Below are positions 11,147 to 21,923 of a DNA stretch of 64,000 bases, in pieces; position 1 is the stretch's first letter, and every line of letters begins with the position of its first letter. Made by a program: the position numbers and the translations under genes. The stretch comes from Mucor mucedo. Its lineage: Eukaryota > Mucoromycota > Mucoromycetes > Mucorales > Mucoraceae. Where the stretch lies: assembly GCF_025094135.1 (NCBI RefSeq), contig NW_026252495.1, positions 1 to 64,000 on the forward strand, given 5' to 3'. Below the pieces are notes generated by a model that was given only the letters and a program-made list of their open reading frames with translations, searched no databases and was not told the origin of the DNA.

Positions 11147-13089
11147 TTAAAGTTGAGGACCAGCATTGCAAGTCTCAGGACTAGCTTCGTCTGCAAAGGT
11201 CTTGAAATTCTCCACAAACATTTGAGCAACATCTGTAAGTGACTTTGTAAAATCTTGAGGGTTACCCTGCCAGGCCTTTTTAGGATGAAGGATTTCATCG
11301 GGAACGCCTTCCACTGAGGTAGGAATGGATAAACCAAAGATTTCATAGGTCTCAAATTCGCCTCCAGTCAAGGTACCCTTATGAATTGAGTCAAGGATGG
11401 CACGTGTGTACTTCAATGGACAACGTTTACCACCGTTCTTTGCAGAGTTACCAACCCAACCCGTATTAATTAACCAGGCATCAGCAGCATGTGCACTCAT
11501 CTTTTCAGCCAACATGGTAGCATACTTTTGAGGATGCAAGACAAGGAAGGGAGCACCGAAACATGCACTGAAAGTAGGTGTGGGCTCAACAATACCGTCC
11601 TCTGTACCTGCAACCTTGGTAGTATAACCAGAAATGAAGTGGTACATCACTTGACTTGGGGTCAATTTGGAGACAGGGGGGATCACACCAAATGCATCGC
11701 ATGTCAGCAAAATAATGTTCTTGGGGTGACCACCCATACAGGGGATCTTTGCATTGGGGATATAATCTAAGTTGTATATAAAATGGGATGAGTCTACAAT
11801 AAACATTTTTGTATTATATTATTTAGTTTTACCAATGGGATAAGCGCATCGGGTGTTTTCAGTCAGGAAATCATCTGCATAATCAACGTCACGGGAATCT
11901 TCATTCAATACAACATTTTCCAGAACAGAACCAAATCGGATAGCATTGAAAATCTCGGGTTCCTTGTCGGCTGATAGATCAATACATTTAGCATAACAAC
12001 CACCTTCAATATTAAAGATGCCTGTATCACTCCAGCAATGTTCATCATCTCCGATTAAACGACGTTTGGGATCCGCACTCAACGTGGTCTTACCGGTTCC
12101 TATATGAATTTTAATTTCCCACGCCTTTTTTTTTTTTTATCAAAGCAGTACCTGAGAGACCAAAGAAGAGAGAAACATCACCATCAGGACCTTCATTAGC
12201 AGAAGAATGAAGTGAAAGTACACCTGCTTTAGGCATCAAGTAATGCATTACAGTGAAAACCTAAAATAATCATGAATACTCAGTCTTCCTCCCCCCCCTT
12301 TTTTTTTTTTTTTCATTTAAAAGACTTACACCCTTCTTCATCTCACCAGCATATTCAGAACCAAGAATGACCATTTCTTGTCTCTTAAAGTTAACAGAGA
12401 TAGAAGTTGTGGAAGTCATACCTGTGGTATAACGATTAGCAGGAAATTCACCTGCATTAAAAATCGTAAAGTCTGGAGTTCCAAAGTCCTCCAATTCTTG
12501 CTCGGTAGGACGAATCAACATGTTACGCATAAACAAGATATGATAGGCACGAGAAGCAATGACTCTGATCTTTTTACGATATTTGGGATCCCAACCAGCA
12601 TAGCCATCAAACACATAGAGTCGTGGATGCGTATTTAAATAATCAATAGCACGTTCACGGTTAATCAAGAAGACTCGTTCACTCATCTTGGTATTCACAG
12701 GTCCCCACCAGACATCCTTGCCCGTTACCTCGTCATCGACAATACGTTTGTCGGCGGGACTACGACCGGTCTTCTTGCCAGAGTACGAACATAATGCACC
12801 GGAGGCAGAAATCACAGTACCCACTTCATGAGTCAAGGCTTCTTCGTAAAGAACAGCCACAGAAGGATTATGTTTGATAGTGACCTAATTTGTATTTTTT
12901 TTTAACAAATGTTAAAATACTATATAGACCACATTGACGCGTTGTTTTTAAACGGAATTAGGTTACCTTATCATAATCAATACCAGCCATGTTATGAAGA
13001 TCTTCTTCTACTTTAGTATGAACACCGGGAGATCCGGGTCTAGAAGAACCAGGTCTTCCAGGTGAGGCAGGACGATAACCAGCAGTCAT
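11147..13089 (-). CDS. PCK1: Phosphoenolpyruvate carboxykinase (ATP)
   Basis: This cytosolic gluconeogenic enzyme converts oxaloacetate and ATP to phosphoenolpyruvate, CO2 and ADP. Exons in transcription order are 13089-12967, 12884-12330, 12260-12152, 12099-11833 and 11766-11147, giving 557 aa. Visible motifs are TGRSPADKR, WWGPVNTKMSE, the P-loop GLSGTGKTTLSADPKRRLIG, DDEHCW, YIPNAKIPCMGGHPKN, SGYTTKVAGTE, FSACFGAPF and NTGWVGNSAKNGGKRCP, all typical of the ATP-dependent family. A 52-bp intron cuts inside the P-loop (after LS, before GTGKTT). The N-terminus carries a Gly/Pro/Ser/Arg-rich extension of about 25 residues (PASPGRPGSSRPGSPG) that I would not expect to be catalytic. A TATA-like stretch lies at about 13193-13205, roughly 105 bp upstream on this strand. 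Confidence 0.97.
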
Positions 13090-13654
13090 TTTTTCTTGTT
13101 GTATGATAATAAAAAAAAAGAAGAGAGAAGAGGTTGTGTGTGTTAAAGAAACAAGGAAAAAAAAATAAAAATGTTGGCGTATGTGTGTGAACCTTTTTAT
13201 ATTTTATTCCGTCCGTCGATAATTAATAGCTTTTTATCCCGCACGTGATTTAAGGGGTGAAAGAGAGGGTTATATTTTGACCCTGAATGAACAGGTTCAG
13301 ACTAGTTGAGTCATATAAACAAAAAAGCAGCAAACAAACAAGGAATTATATATTATTATTAGATATGAGTTTTTTTTTATTTTATTTTTTTTTATACTTA
13401 AAAAAAAAAAAAGAGTTTTTGGTCATGTAAGGCTTATAAAAAAAAAATGCTGTTAAAATAATAAAAAAAAAAGGGAGAAAAGTGTAATAGAAAAGCTGTG
13501 GATTTTTTTTTTTTTTTTTTTTTTAGTAGATATTGTTGTGGGAGGAGGGGTTGGTAATAAAGAGTTCATAAGATATAATTTTTTTTTTTTTGTTTTGTTT
13601 TTTTAAGAGTGTTTGTGTATGTGCGTTTTTTGTTTTTTTGTTTTTTCATTTTGT
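13090..13654. other. PCK1 upstream region and APSES gene 3' flank
   Basis: No gene is seen. The region holds the PCK1 promoter side (TATA-like element at about 13193-13205 reading leftward) and long T runs near 13500-13525 and 13580-13590. The E-box-like CACGTG at about 13241-13246 is a possible bHLH site. Confidence 0.5.
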
Positions 13655-14014
13655 TTACCACGGGTGTCTATTAAGATCATTTGTGGCAGCAGTAGTCTCT
13701 AATTCAGAACGATCCTCCTTATTATAATCGGATTGTCGATAAGATTGTAAAGTTGACATAATACTAGGTGTATAGACTTTACCGGGTGACATGTAAGGAT
13801 GATGACGAGGACTAGAAACACGCGATGTATTACCCGTACCAGACATCACCAAACTCTGTCGTCTCTCCGCTGTAGTTGTAGTCGTATTGGTAGAAGTAAT
13901 GGAAGAAGTCGAATCATATTCTCCACTCACACGTGAAGGTGGTAAATGGAATGCAGAAGACGATTTACCTATTTTACTTTTTTTGTTATTTGTTTATGCG
14001 GGGTTTTGTTTTGC

Positions 14015-14046
<32 letters not shown>

Positions 14047-16038
14047 TGACTTTTTTTATATATACCTGCTTCTGAAGATGTAGGAGAGGATAATGAATTT
14101 GTACCTGGTAATATTGATTTGTTATGTCCTATAAAAAGTAACACACACACACATTAAAGCCTTCTCTATATATGTCCTCAACAAAAAAAAAACTGAGTGG
14201 TCTTTACTTACCATAAAATGAAGAATTGGTTGGCGTATTAGATTCGTTGTTATTCACTTCCTTAATATCTCTTGCGTCATCAAGGAGTTCTTCAGTATAA
14301 TACATGCGAGAATTACCCGTTCTATTTTGTTGTTGTTGTTGCTGCTGATCTTGTGGGGGATAAACAGAGTAAGAAGATCCGGAGGGTGCATTATTATTAT
14401 TAGTATTCGTATTGGTATTAGTATTGGCATAATTGGTGACAAGGCCTCCAGCAGGTGGTCTTCCATTATAGTCAACTTGTGGTGATAAAATAAACATATC
14501 ATCATTTCCTGAATTAATAGGATGATTCATCATTGAACCATGAAATCCTGCATTTCTATAAGCTAAAAGCAAGGGGGGAGAGGGTGGGAAATAGAAAGAG
14601 AAAGTGTGAGTGAGTATTTGTGTGTGTATAAAGAGAGAGAGAGAGAGAGGGGTTTATAAGGGATAATGTTATGATGGAATATATATATATTCATTGTTAT
14701 AACAACTTACCCGAAATAGTATTATCATTTGATGGCGCTGAAGAAGTATTTGAAGAAGAACGATCCCATGTATTTGTAGTGGTACCAGTATAGGAACTAT
14801 TATTAAAATGAGCCTGAGATCTAAACCCATTGAGATTATTCATTCTACTAGAAGCCATGGGGTTGTGCAAGGCTGTTGCATAAAGAAATACACTTGGGTC
14901 ATCCACAAATAAGGGATACAGAATTTCTTGAATCTTGTATTGCGCTGCTAATAATTTCGCTCGAGCAAATGTAATCCTTTTAAGTTAAAAAAAAAAAGTG
15001 TCAATTTTTTTCTGAGGAGGGGAAGGGGGAGGAGGTGTAGTTGTACTTTTAATGCTTATTTACCAAACACCCTTTAAATGCATTGCTCCCACCTTGACTA
15101 CCACACGACCTTTTTCGTTCTTTAAAATTCCATCACGTTTACCACGAGACATGCCGGCTACATTTAATAGTTTGGTACCATTAATCATATCATTGTCTAT
15201 TAGAATAAGTCATCAGTCACAGGTAGATATATATCTTTCAAATTTACCTTGACGTCTGGCAACACAGATACCGTTGGCATCCACTTGGTAGCAGATAGTT
15301 CCTTCATCTTCCCACAAGGTGGTTGTTAATTTAGGTCTAGCAGCAAGACTATGACGAGTTTGATTAGGCATGTTATTGCTGCTTGAGGTCATCCCATATG
15401 CCGAGTAACCCGATGAATGGTGATGCGCTATTAAAGAACAAGTTAGCTTTTACATATATATATATAAAGGTGATGATGAACTTAATACCAGGTGTAGTGG
15501 AGTTTGCACTTGTTGGAGAGACAAAATAAGTGGGAGAGTTGTAGGCAGAGATCATTGTATTATTGGTGGCAGAAGACGACATACTGGGGGATTGTTTATG
15601 GTCGTAGTTAATAGCAGGCAAATCGTGATGAAAGCTAGAAGGTCTTGTTGGTTGAACGGCAGAGGAAGAAGAAGGAGGAGTAGGATGATGGTTGTTAGAA
15701 TTGGTAGTCATATTCATAGAAGGAGGTGGAGGTGGTGGAGAACTACTGCTACTATTATTATTGTGATTCCAACCGTTGTTGTGTTGTTGCCAACTACCTG
15801 CATTGGCATATGAACCACCATTATTATCATTATTGCCACTATCAAGACTATTTCTACTCGTATGAATCATTTCATGATTCGTGTCCTCTTCTGCCGTATT
15901 GGACTTTTCGAAATGATGACTGTTGTTACTAGAATAAAGTGATGGCATGGATGCAGGTCTTCCCAATGGATGCGCATTGGCGTTATCGCGTGATAAATTC
16001 ATATTCTGTTCGTAGTTATAATGTTGATGTGAATACAT
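13655..16038 (-). CDS. APSES-domain transcription factor (StuA/Efg1 type)
   Basis: Seven exons give 618 aa: 16038-15489, 15427-15248, 15196-15064, 14976-14711, 14562-14212, 14128-14066 and 13968-13655. The DNA-binding APSES domain lies at about residues 215-325, built from three exons: TTTLWEDEGTICYQV, GICVARRQDNDMINGTKLLN, VAGMSRGKRDGILKNEK, VVVKVGAMHLKGVW, then ITFARAKLLAAQYKI and ILYPLFV. This is a close match to the StuA/Efg1/Phd1 subfamily, which controls development and hyphal morphogenesis downstream of cAMP-PKA in ascomycetes. Both flanks are low-complexity (Ser, Asn, His, Thr, Pro and poly-Gln), as is usual for these factors. The more than 1 kb of ORF-poor upstream sequence fits the long leaders known for this family. 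The Mucoromycota role is inferred. Confidence 0.93.
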
Positions 16039-17431
16039 GATTCTTTTTTAGTACAGGAATAAAAATAAAAGAGATACATAAAAAAAAAAAGTGTAAGTAA
16101 AAAAAAAAAAAATCTATTTATTGTATACAACTCACTAAAAAAAAAAACAAAAAAAAAACTCACAAGAAAGATTTGAAATGAAGAAAGAAAGAAAAGAAGA
16201 GGAAAAAAGGGGGAAAGGAAAAAAAAGAAGTTTGTTATATTATCCAAGGGAACACTATTCTTTTTGACAAGCTGGTCTTTTGTAAAACAAACTATAGAAT
16301 ATACAATGAAAGGAGGAAATGAGGAGACTAGAAGAGGGGTTGAAGGAGAAGGAGGAAAATAAGAGGGAAGAGGGGCAGAAAAAGAAGAGGGAGGAAATAA
16401 AAGAAACTGATATTTTTTTTTTATTTTAGTGTTTACACTTCTTTGTTTTACTACCTAAAGACGAACAAACTTGATGATTTCATACATATTGATACATATT
16501 ATTCTCTCTTACAAAAAAAAAAAAGAAAAGAGTATATTTATTCCCCAACAAAAAAAAAAAAAAGGGGGCGGGGGTAGCAATGCTCTATTTGCGCCATGTC
16601 CTAAAAAGATGCATATTTTCTATGCAAGGACATGTAATATATTTTAAAATTATATATCATAAAACGAATAGGAGATGACATATCATATTACTATATAAAA
16701 AGAAGCCCTCATCATCAGATCACTCTCTTCTTTTTCCCTCTCTTTTTTTTTTTTTTTTTTTTTTTTTTTGTTGGTTTCCATGGAGATGAAAATAAAGAAC
16801 GTTCATTTTCATTTTACGCCCGATTTTTAATAAATATGTGGCGAAAAAAAAAAAAAAGATAGGGAAACAAATAAAGGGAATTGTTATAATTTTTTTTTGA
16901 CAGTTATATAATATTTGAATTATGGATTGAATGCGTCCAATATCAAATGGATCATACAAAATCATTTTAAATCATACATCATTGTCCCCTTTGGTCTAGA
17001 TTATACCGCGAATTACCATTTTGTTGGTTCCTTTTTAATAATCTTTTTATTCTCCTTTTGTCATGTGGTACAATCTATCGATCTTTAATTTTTGAGTGTG
17101 CACGTTTTTATTGTAAAAAAAAAAGCAGATTATCATCCCAGCCAGCCGAGAGAAAAAAAGACGAGTTCGCTTCAAATTGCGCGACCGTGAGTCATTTTTT
17201 ACTATCACAATGGGATATCGTGGGATAAAATTGGTTTTTTTTTGTTACACGTACTTTATAAATTTTTTTTTTTTTTTTTTTACTGTCAAATATCACTCGG
17301 GTTTTTTCAGGTAAAACTTGTATAAATGTGTTTATTGTAATATTATTGTATATGTTTAAATAATGAATGAATGCAAAATGTAATGTATAATGATGGCAGA
17401 GAGAGAGAAAAGTATTTAAGAATGAATTTTT
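16039..17431. other. Long A/T-rich region upstream of the APSES gene
   Basis: About 1.4 kb without a supportable gene. It contains purine-rich stretches (16170-16225 and 16310-16400), long A or T runs (16746-16769 and around 17262-17282), the hairpin at 16596-16633 and a G-rich patch at 16563-16574. It is the likely promoter and leader of the APSES gene on its left and the 3' flank of the 46-aa gene on its right. Confidence 0.5.
16596..16633. repeat. Imperfect inverted repeat (hairpin)
   Basis: ATGTCCT (16596-16602) pairs with AGGACAT (16627-16633), and an inner TGCATA (16610-16615) pairs with TATGCA (16621-16626). The loop is TTTTC, with a 7-nt A-rich bulge on the left arm only. It could be a structured RNA element in the APSES leader or a palindromic binding site. 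Function is unknown. Confidence 0.55.
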
Positions 17432-17572
17432 CTACTTGGACTTGGTAAAGAAGATCACATCATTCTTGCATTCTTGTGCATATGCATAGACCATAGAGAT
17501 ACCAGCGACAGAGTAAGCCATTCTCTTGGGACCGAAAGAAGTAGGCATAATACGAGCAATACGAGAGTACAT
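17432..17572 (-). CDS. 46-residue protein, putative mitochondrial membrane microprotein
   Basis: The ORF starts MYSRIARIMPTSFGPKRMAY and ends in DVIFFTKSK. The N-terminal third is basic and lacks acidic residues, followed by a short hydrophobic stretch (MAYSVAGISMVYAYA, about residues 18-32). This is the layout of small inner-membrane or respiratory-complex subunits, but I recognise no family. Codon use is biased towards CGT, GGT, AAG and GTC, as in the metabolic genes here, and a TATA box lies about 70 bp upstream on the same strand; both argue for a real expressed gene. The protein is too short for homology by eye. Confidence 0.65.
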   Translation of the reverse strand: MYSRIARIMPTSFGPKRMAYSVAGISMVYAYAQECKNDVIFFTKSK

Positions 17573-18019
17573 GTTGTAAAGTTTGAAAAGATGAGTAATT
17601 ATAAGAAAAGTAAAAAAAAAAAAAAAAAAATTGATCGCCTTTATATATAACCCAGATAATCCCACACACACACACACTGTCCCAACCAAAATGGCAGCCC
17701 TGAATACAAAAATTATTTTTACTTTTTTTTCAACCGGAGAAATTACCTTTTTTTTTTTGGATTGGAGCCTAAAAAAAAAAATGATTGACTCACATCCGAT
17801 TACAAGAATTTTTTACAAGATGCCACTTTTTTTGTTATTTGTTTATGTATTCATGTATAATTTTTTCTTATTGTTTATGAATCACGGGGTTGAGAAGCGC
17901 CAAGCAAATAAACAAATAAAAAATATTCATATATAACCCTCCTTCACTGTGCGTTTTCTCTTTAGTTTTTTTATTTTTTATCTTTTTCTTAAAAAAGTAT
18001 AAACTCCGGGTTATACAAA
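17573..18019. other. Divergent promoter region, 46-aa gene / arrestin gene
   Basis: About 450 bp between divergent start codons. It holds the minus-strand TATA box above and a plus-strand TATA-like CATATATAAC at 17929-17938 for the arrestin gene. A 101-codon plus-strand frame here is low complexity (Phe and Lys from homopolymers) and is not called. Confidence 0.5.
17641..17652 (-). promoter_or_regulatory. TATA box of the 46-aa gene
   Basis: Read on the minus strand this is GGTTATATATAA followed by AGGCG. It lies 69 bp upstream of the start codon at 17572. Confidence 0.5.
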
Positions 18020-19436
18020 ATGATGCTTTTTCAGAGGAATACAGAATATGTGCGCAATTTTCAAGTGAGCACAAGCTCTGGTTCCATCGCCTATGGTCCA
18101 GGTTCCATCATCAATGGTCTGTTATTATTAATTGAGAGAGAGAGAGAGAGAGAGAGAGCGATAAACTGACTTTCTAATCACATCAAAAGGCTCCATCATG
18201 GTTACATTGGATGATAAGCCATTATCTGCTCATTCAATTCGTGTTGTATTCAAATGTGAAGAACAAGATAGTGCTCGTAATACTACCACCATCTTTTCTG
18301 TCGAGACCTTTGTTTGGGGTAAACCCAAGGTATCAGGTAATCTATCATTCTTCATTCAATCACTCTCTCTCTCTTACACATAAACAATAAAAGGTGCTGA
18401 ACCGCAAGAATTGTCTCAGGGTAGTCACATGTACTTGTTTGCTATTCGTTTGCCTCAAGTTAATTACCCCCCTTCAATGCATGACTCACCTTTTGGTCAC
18501 CGCATTCATTATACTTTACAAGGCATACTCGATACCAGTACAAGCACACCACATATCACTCCTATCGTACCCATTATCTATTTACCTCTTGTCACTTGCA
18601 ACCCTACCGCCTTGACTCAAACTTCTAAAAAGACTCAAGTCTTTGAAAAGGAAGATAAAAAAATTGAGGTTACAGCTGAATTAATTAAACCTGCTTATTG
18701 TCCCGGTAAACTAAATTTTGGTCTAAATAACTCGAAATCCCCCCTAAACCCTAACCTCACCTTTACCTTAGGTGATCTTTGCACTATCAAGATGACGACC
18801 AATAATAAATCAGATACCAAGATCAGCAGTGTTCAGGTATCATTCAATGCAGTAGCCACAACACTTCCCCCATCCGATTCTGTCAGTACACCTTATGTAC
18901 ACAAGGAACATACCTTGTTGACGGAATCCTTCTTTGTGACGATTCCTAAGCAAGCGCATAACCATCAAGATATATTTCAGTTTACGATCCCTAACAACGT
19001 AGTCCCTACTTTTACCAATAAGCTTGGTAAATACATTGATATTGCCTATGAAGTGATTATCATGATGGGAGGAGGTACTTCTCAAGGATGGTTTGGTGGA
19101 TATGTATCTAATTCTATCTCACTTCCGATCACGGTGGCTACTGTACCACCTGCTTATCCTATCTCACTGCAAGTGCATGAGAATGTGGATGCTGAATTAC
19201 CTTGCTTTATACCAAATATTGAATCACCTTTACCTAGTCCAGTTCACTATCCAGCCGATCGAGCTTACTCTGTATCTCCTTCTGGTTCTTTCCAAATAAG
19301 GGATGACTTGGATGATGATGATTTCTCTTTGAACCGTCAAGATGCCACTGGTCATTTAATGGTACCAGATCCTGTCCGTCGAGTCTCCACTGCTTCTGAC
19401 ATTACACTTGCTGCCAACTCTCTTATCCAGGCTTAA
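18020..19436 (+). CDS. Alpha-arrestin-like protein
   Basis: Exons 18020-18116, 18190-18336 and 18394-19436 give 428 aa. The N-terminal arrestin sandwich is recognisable: AYGPGSIINGSIMVTL (the PG-x-I-x-G-x-V strand pattern), HSIRVVFKCEEQ, ETFVWG, then SHMYLFAIRLPQVNYPPSM and RIHYTLQ. A second beta-rich half follows (from about residue 215), with repeated polar strands such as YIDIAYEVIIMMGG. The C-terminus is Ser/Asp/Pro-rich (LDDDDFSLNRQD). In fungi such proteins are adaptors that bring ubiquitin ligase to plasma-membrane transporters or act in pH signalling. I do not see a clear PPxY motif, so the Rsp5-adaptor role is not shown. A (GA)n microsatellite (18134-18158) sits inside intron 1. The donor GTCTGT of intron 1 is unusual. 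Confidence 0.85.
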
Positions 19437-19522
19437 AACTTCTCTCTTTTTTTTTATACACAATTTTTTTTATTTTTTACTTTATTTGTTCTTTTATTCT
19501 ACAAAAAAAATCCCCTTTTTCT

Positions 19523-20174
19523 TTATAAACCAGCCATCTTCTTTTCAATAGCACCTTCAATAGACTCTACAGTATTTGAGAATTGTACCTTTCTTAAATC
19601 ACGAATAAGAGCCTTTGGTAAACCAAGAGCTTCAGCCTTGCTATTGTTCTCCATGATTTCTGTAATGGAAACCTTTCCTGCTTCAGAGAACTTGCGGGCT
19701 AATGTACTGGTAAGCATCTCCTTTTTAATATCACTGGGTCCATCAATATATTCAAGAATAGCCATAGGTGCATTATCTCCGTAACGTTTACCGATTCTTT
19801 GAATACGAGTGTAACCACCTTGTCTACTGGCAAAACGAGGTGCTAATTCATCAAATAATATAGGCATCGTAATATCACGGCTCTAAATCGACACAAAAAT
19901 AATAATAATAATAATAATTTAGTAGTGTTCTCTTTCTTTTTTGTGTCTCATTTTCTTTTACGTTAAGGTAGGCGAGTGCTTGTCTCTTGGCTTCGACATC
20001 GCCCTTTTTACCAAGGGTGATAATGGAATCGGCAAGTGGTTGAATGGTCTTTGCTTTAGCGACGGTGGTTTCAATACGACCATGTTCGATGAGCGAAGAG
20101 ACCATGTTTCTAAGCAAGGCCTTTCTGTGACCAGAGGTACGGTTCAATCGACGCAAATGTTTACCGTGATGCAT
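19523..20174 (-). CDS. MRPL8: Mitochondrial large-subunit ribosomal protein bL17m
   Basis: Exons 20174-19962 and 19882-19523 give 190 aa. The N-terminus HGKHLRRLNRTSGHRKALLR is the signature of bacterial-type L17, followed by LIEHGRIETTVAKAK and ADSIITLGKKGD. The second exon (LFDELAPRFASRQGGYTRIQ) continues the L17 fold. The C-terminal region of about 80 residues extends beyond the bacterial protein, as expected for mitochondrial versions. It is a structural protein of the mitoribosome near the exit tunnel. The gene is divergent from IBA57 with 199 bp between start codons, so the two mitochondrial genes may share a promoter. Confidence 0.95.
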
Positions 20175-20354
20175 TCTTGTATATTTTTTATATTTTCAAG
20201 CTTAAAGAGGCAAATTTTTTTTTTTTTTTTTTTGACCCTGGAGTTGTTAATCCATTATTATTTTTGCCTTACCCTTTCTCCTCTTTAAACCTCCGATCCC
20301 TTCCGTGACTTGCTTATGTATATGTTTATTATTAAAATGTGTGAGGGTGGCACC

Positions 20355-20373
20355 CTCTCTCTCTCTCTCTCTC
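20355..20373 (+). repeat. (CT)n pyrimidine tract before the IBA57 start
   Basis: About nine CT units end directly at the IBA57 ATG (20374). Pyrimidine tracts immediately upstream of start codons are frequent in this window and probably form part of short 5' UTRs. Confidence 0.8.
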
Positions 20374-21830
20374 ATGCTTTCTATCACTCGCGCTGTAAAG
20401 CAACCTCTCCAAAGTAAACACACATATATATACGTCGAAAGTTTCAAAAATAAAGGCTAACACGCGCTGTCCCTCCTTTATCTTGCTTATTATAGAGACA
20501 TTGTGTCGGTCTTTTGCCAGTGCACCTACCTTTCAATTAAAAGAAAAGGATCCTCTTCATGAAGGTGACCACTATTGTCAAGTACCCAATCGTAGTCTTA
20601 TCGAACTCGATGGAGCCGATACACCTAAATTTTTACAAGGTTTAATGACCAACGACATGTCAAAGATCTCACCAGGTGGTCATGGTTTTTATGCCGCCTT
20701 TTTAACCCCTCCCGTAAGTCTTAAAATGTGTACAAAATCATGGTGGGAGTAATAGATATTCACCTGTTTTCCCCTCCCACATTTGATCTAGGGTCGTATG
20801 TTATTTGACACGTTTATCTATCCAGTGAACGTAGGCGAGAATTTCCCTCACCCAAAGTACATGATTGATTGTCCCAGCGATACCAAGACGTTATTCATGC
20901 GACACATCAAACGTTATTTATTACGCTCCAAGATTAAAATGCGAGACTGTTCCGACGAATATGGATTATGGCATATGTGGGGTCCTGCCTTGAAAGGAGA
21001 AGGTGATCCTGAATTGATTCAGAAAGGTCAAGGGTATACAGATATTGGATGTACAGATCCTCGTATCCCAGGATTTGGTTATCGAGCCGTCGTCAAGAAG
21101 GATACAGATATTCAACACATCTTTCCCAAATCAGGTCAGTTTGAACAGTTAAAGGAGGAAGAGTATACCATTCGTCGATTGTTGTTTGGATTACCTGAAG
21201 GCACAAAGGATTTATGGCCTGAAGTATCCTTACCTTTAGAGTCAAATTTCGATCATATGCATGGAGGTAAATATCCTATCATTTTTTTTGTTTTCGGGGA
21301 GGAGAAGTGAGTGCTAACGGTGGTCAAAAAAAAATGTATAGTTGATTTTAGAAAGGGTTGCTATGTTGGACAGGAATTAACTATTCGTACATATCATACG
21401 GGTGTTGTACGTAAACGTCTTGTACCTGTACAAATCTACCACAAGGATGATCCGTAAGTTTTTTTTTCTTTGTTGTTGTTGTTTAGTATGTACATTCCGT
21501 AATTAGAAAAGATTGACATAATTTTGTTTTTTTTTTTTTTAAAAAAAAAAAAGTGTACCTACCGTACAAAGTGTGAACCGTAACCAAACATTGCCTTCTG
21601 TACTCCTTCCTCAGACCGATATCAAGTTGGTTCAAGGTGTGAGTAAACGAGGCGTAGGTAAGATGGCTTCCGGTGTACATAACATTGGTTTAGCGTTAAT
21701 GCGATTAGAACATGTACAAAATTCGCTTGTGGATAACGACGTAGCTTTTACCGTACCTGAGGACGACTCTCTTCGTATTAAACCTTTCTTACCCGAATGG
21801 TGGGCACAAGAGCGTAAAAATCCTCAATAA
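20374..21830 (+). CDS. IBA57: Mitochondrial iron-sulfur assembly factor IBA57
   Basis: Five exons (20374-20413, 20496-20713, 20792-21266, 21342-21453 and 21554-21830) give 373 aa. Residues 1-25 are a typical presequence (MLSITRAVKQPLQKTLCRSF). The body is the GcvT-like folate-binding fold: SLIELDGADTPKFLQGLMTND, GRMLFDTFIYPV, and the diagnostic KGCYVGQELTIRTYHTGVVR, assembled across the exon 3/4 junction. IBA57 works with ISA1/ISA2 to make 4Fe-4S clusters for aconitase-like and radical-SAM enzymes in the matrix. The start is set by the first exon, which supplies the targeting sequence and restores frame with a one-base overhang. Confidence 0.95.
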
Positions 21831-21923
21831 ATTTTAATTTTTTTTTGAAACACAAAAAAAAAAAATCTTTTTTTTTACATTACTCTCTCTTTTTTTTTTT
21901 TAAAAAAAAAAAACAATTAACAA

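Noticed and set aside
15592..15932. Plus-strand frames opposite the APSES first exon
   Set aside because: Low-complexity shadows (Tyr, Cys, His and Val runs) of the Asn/Ser/Pro-rich coding strand.
17691..17936. Plus-strand frame starting MAALNTK
   Set aside because: Phe/Lys-rich translation of homopolymers in a divergent promoter region; no conserved content.
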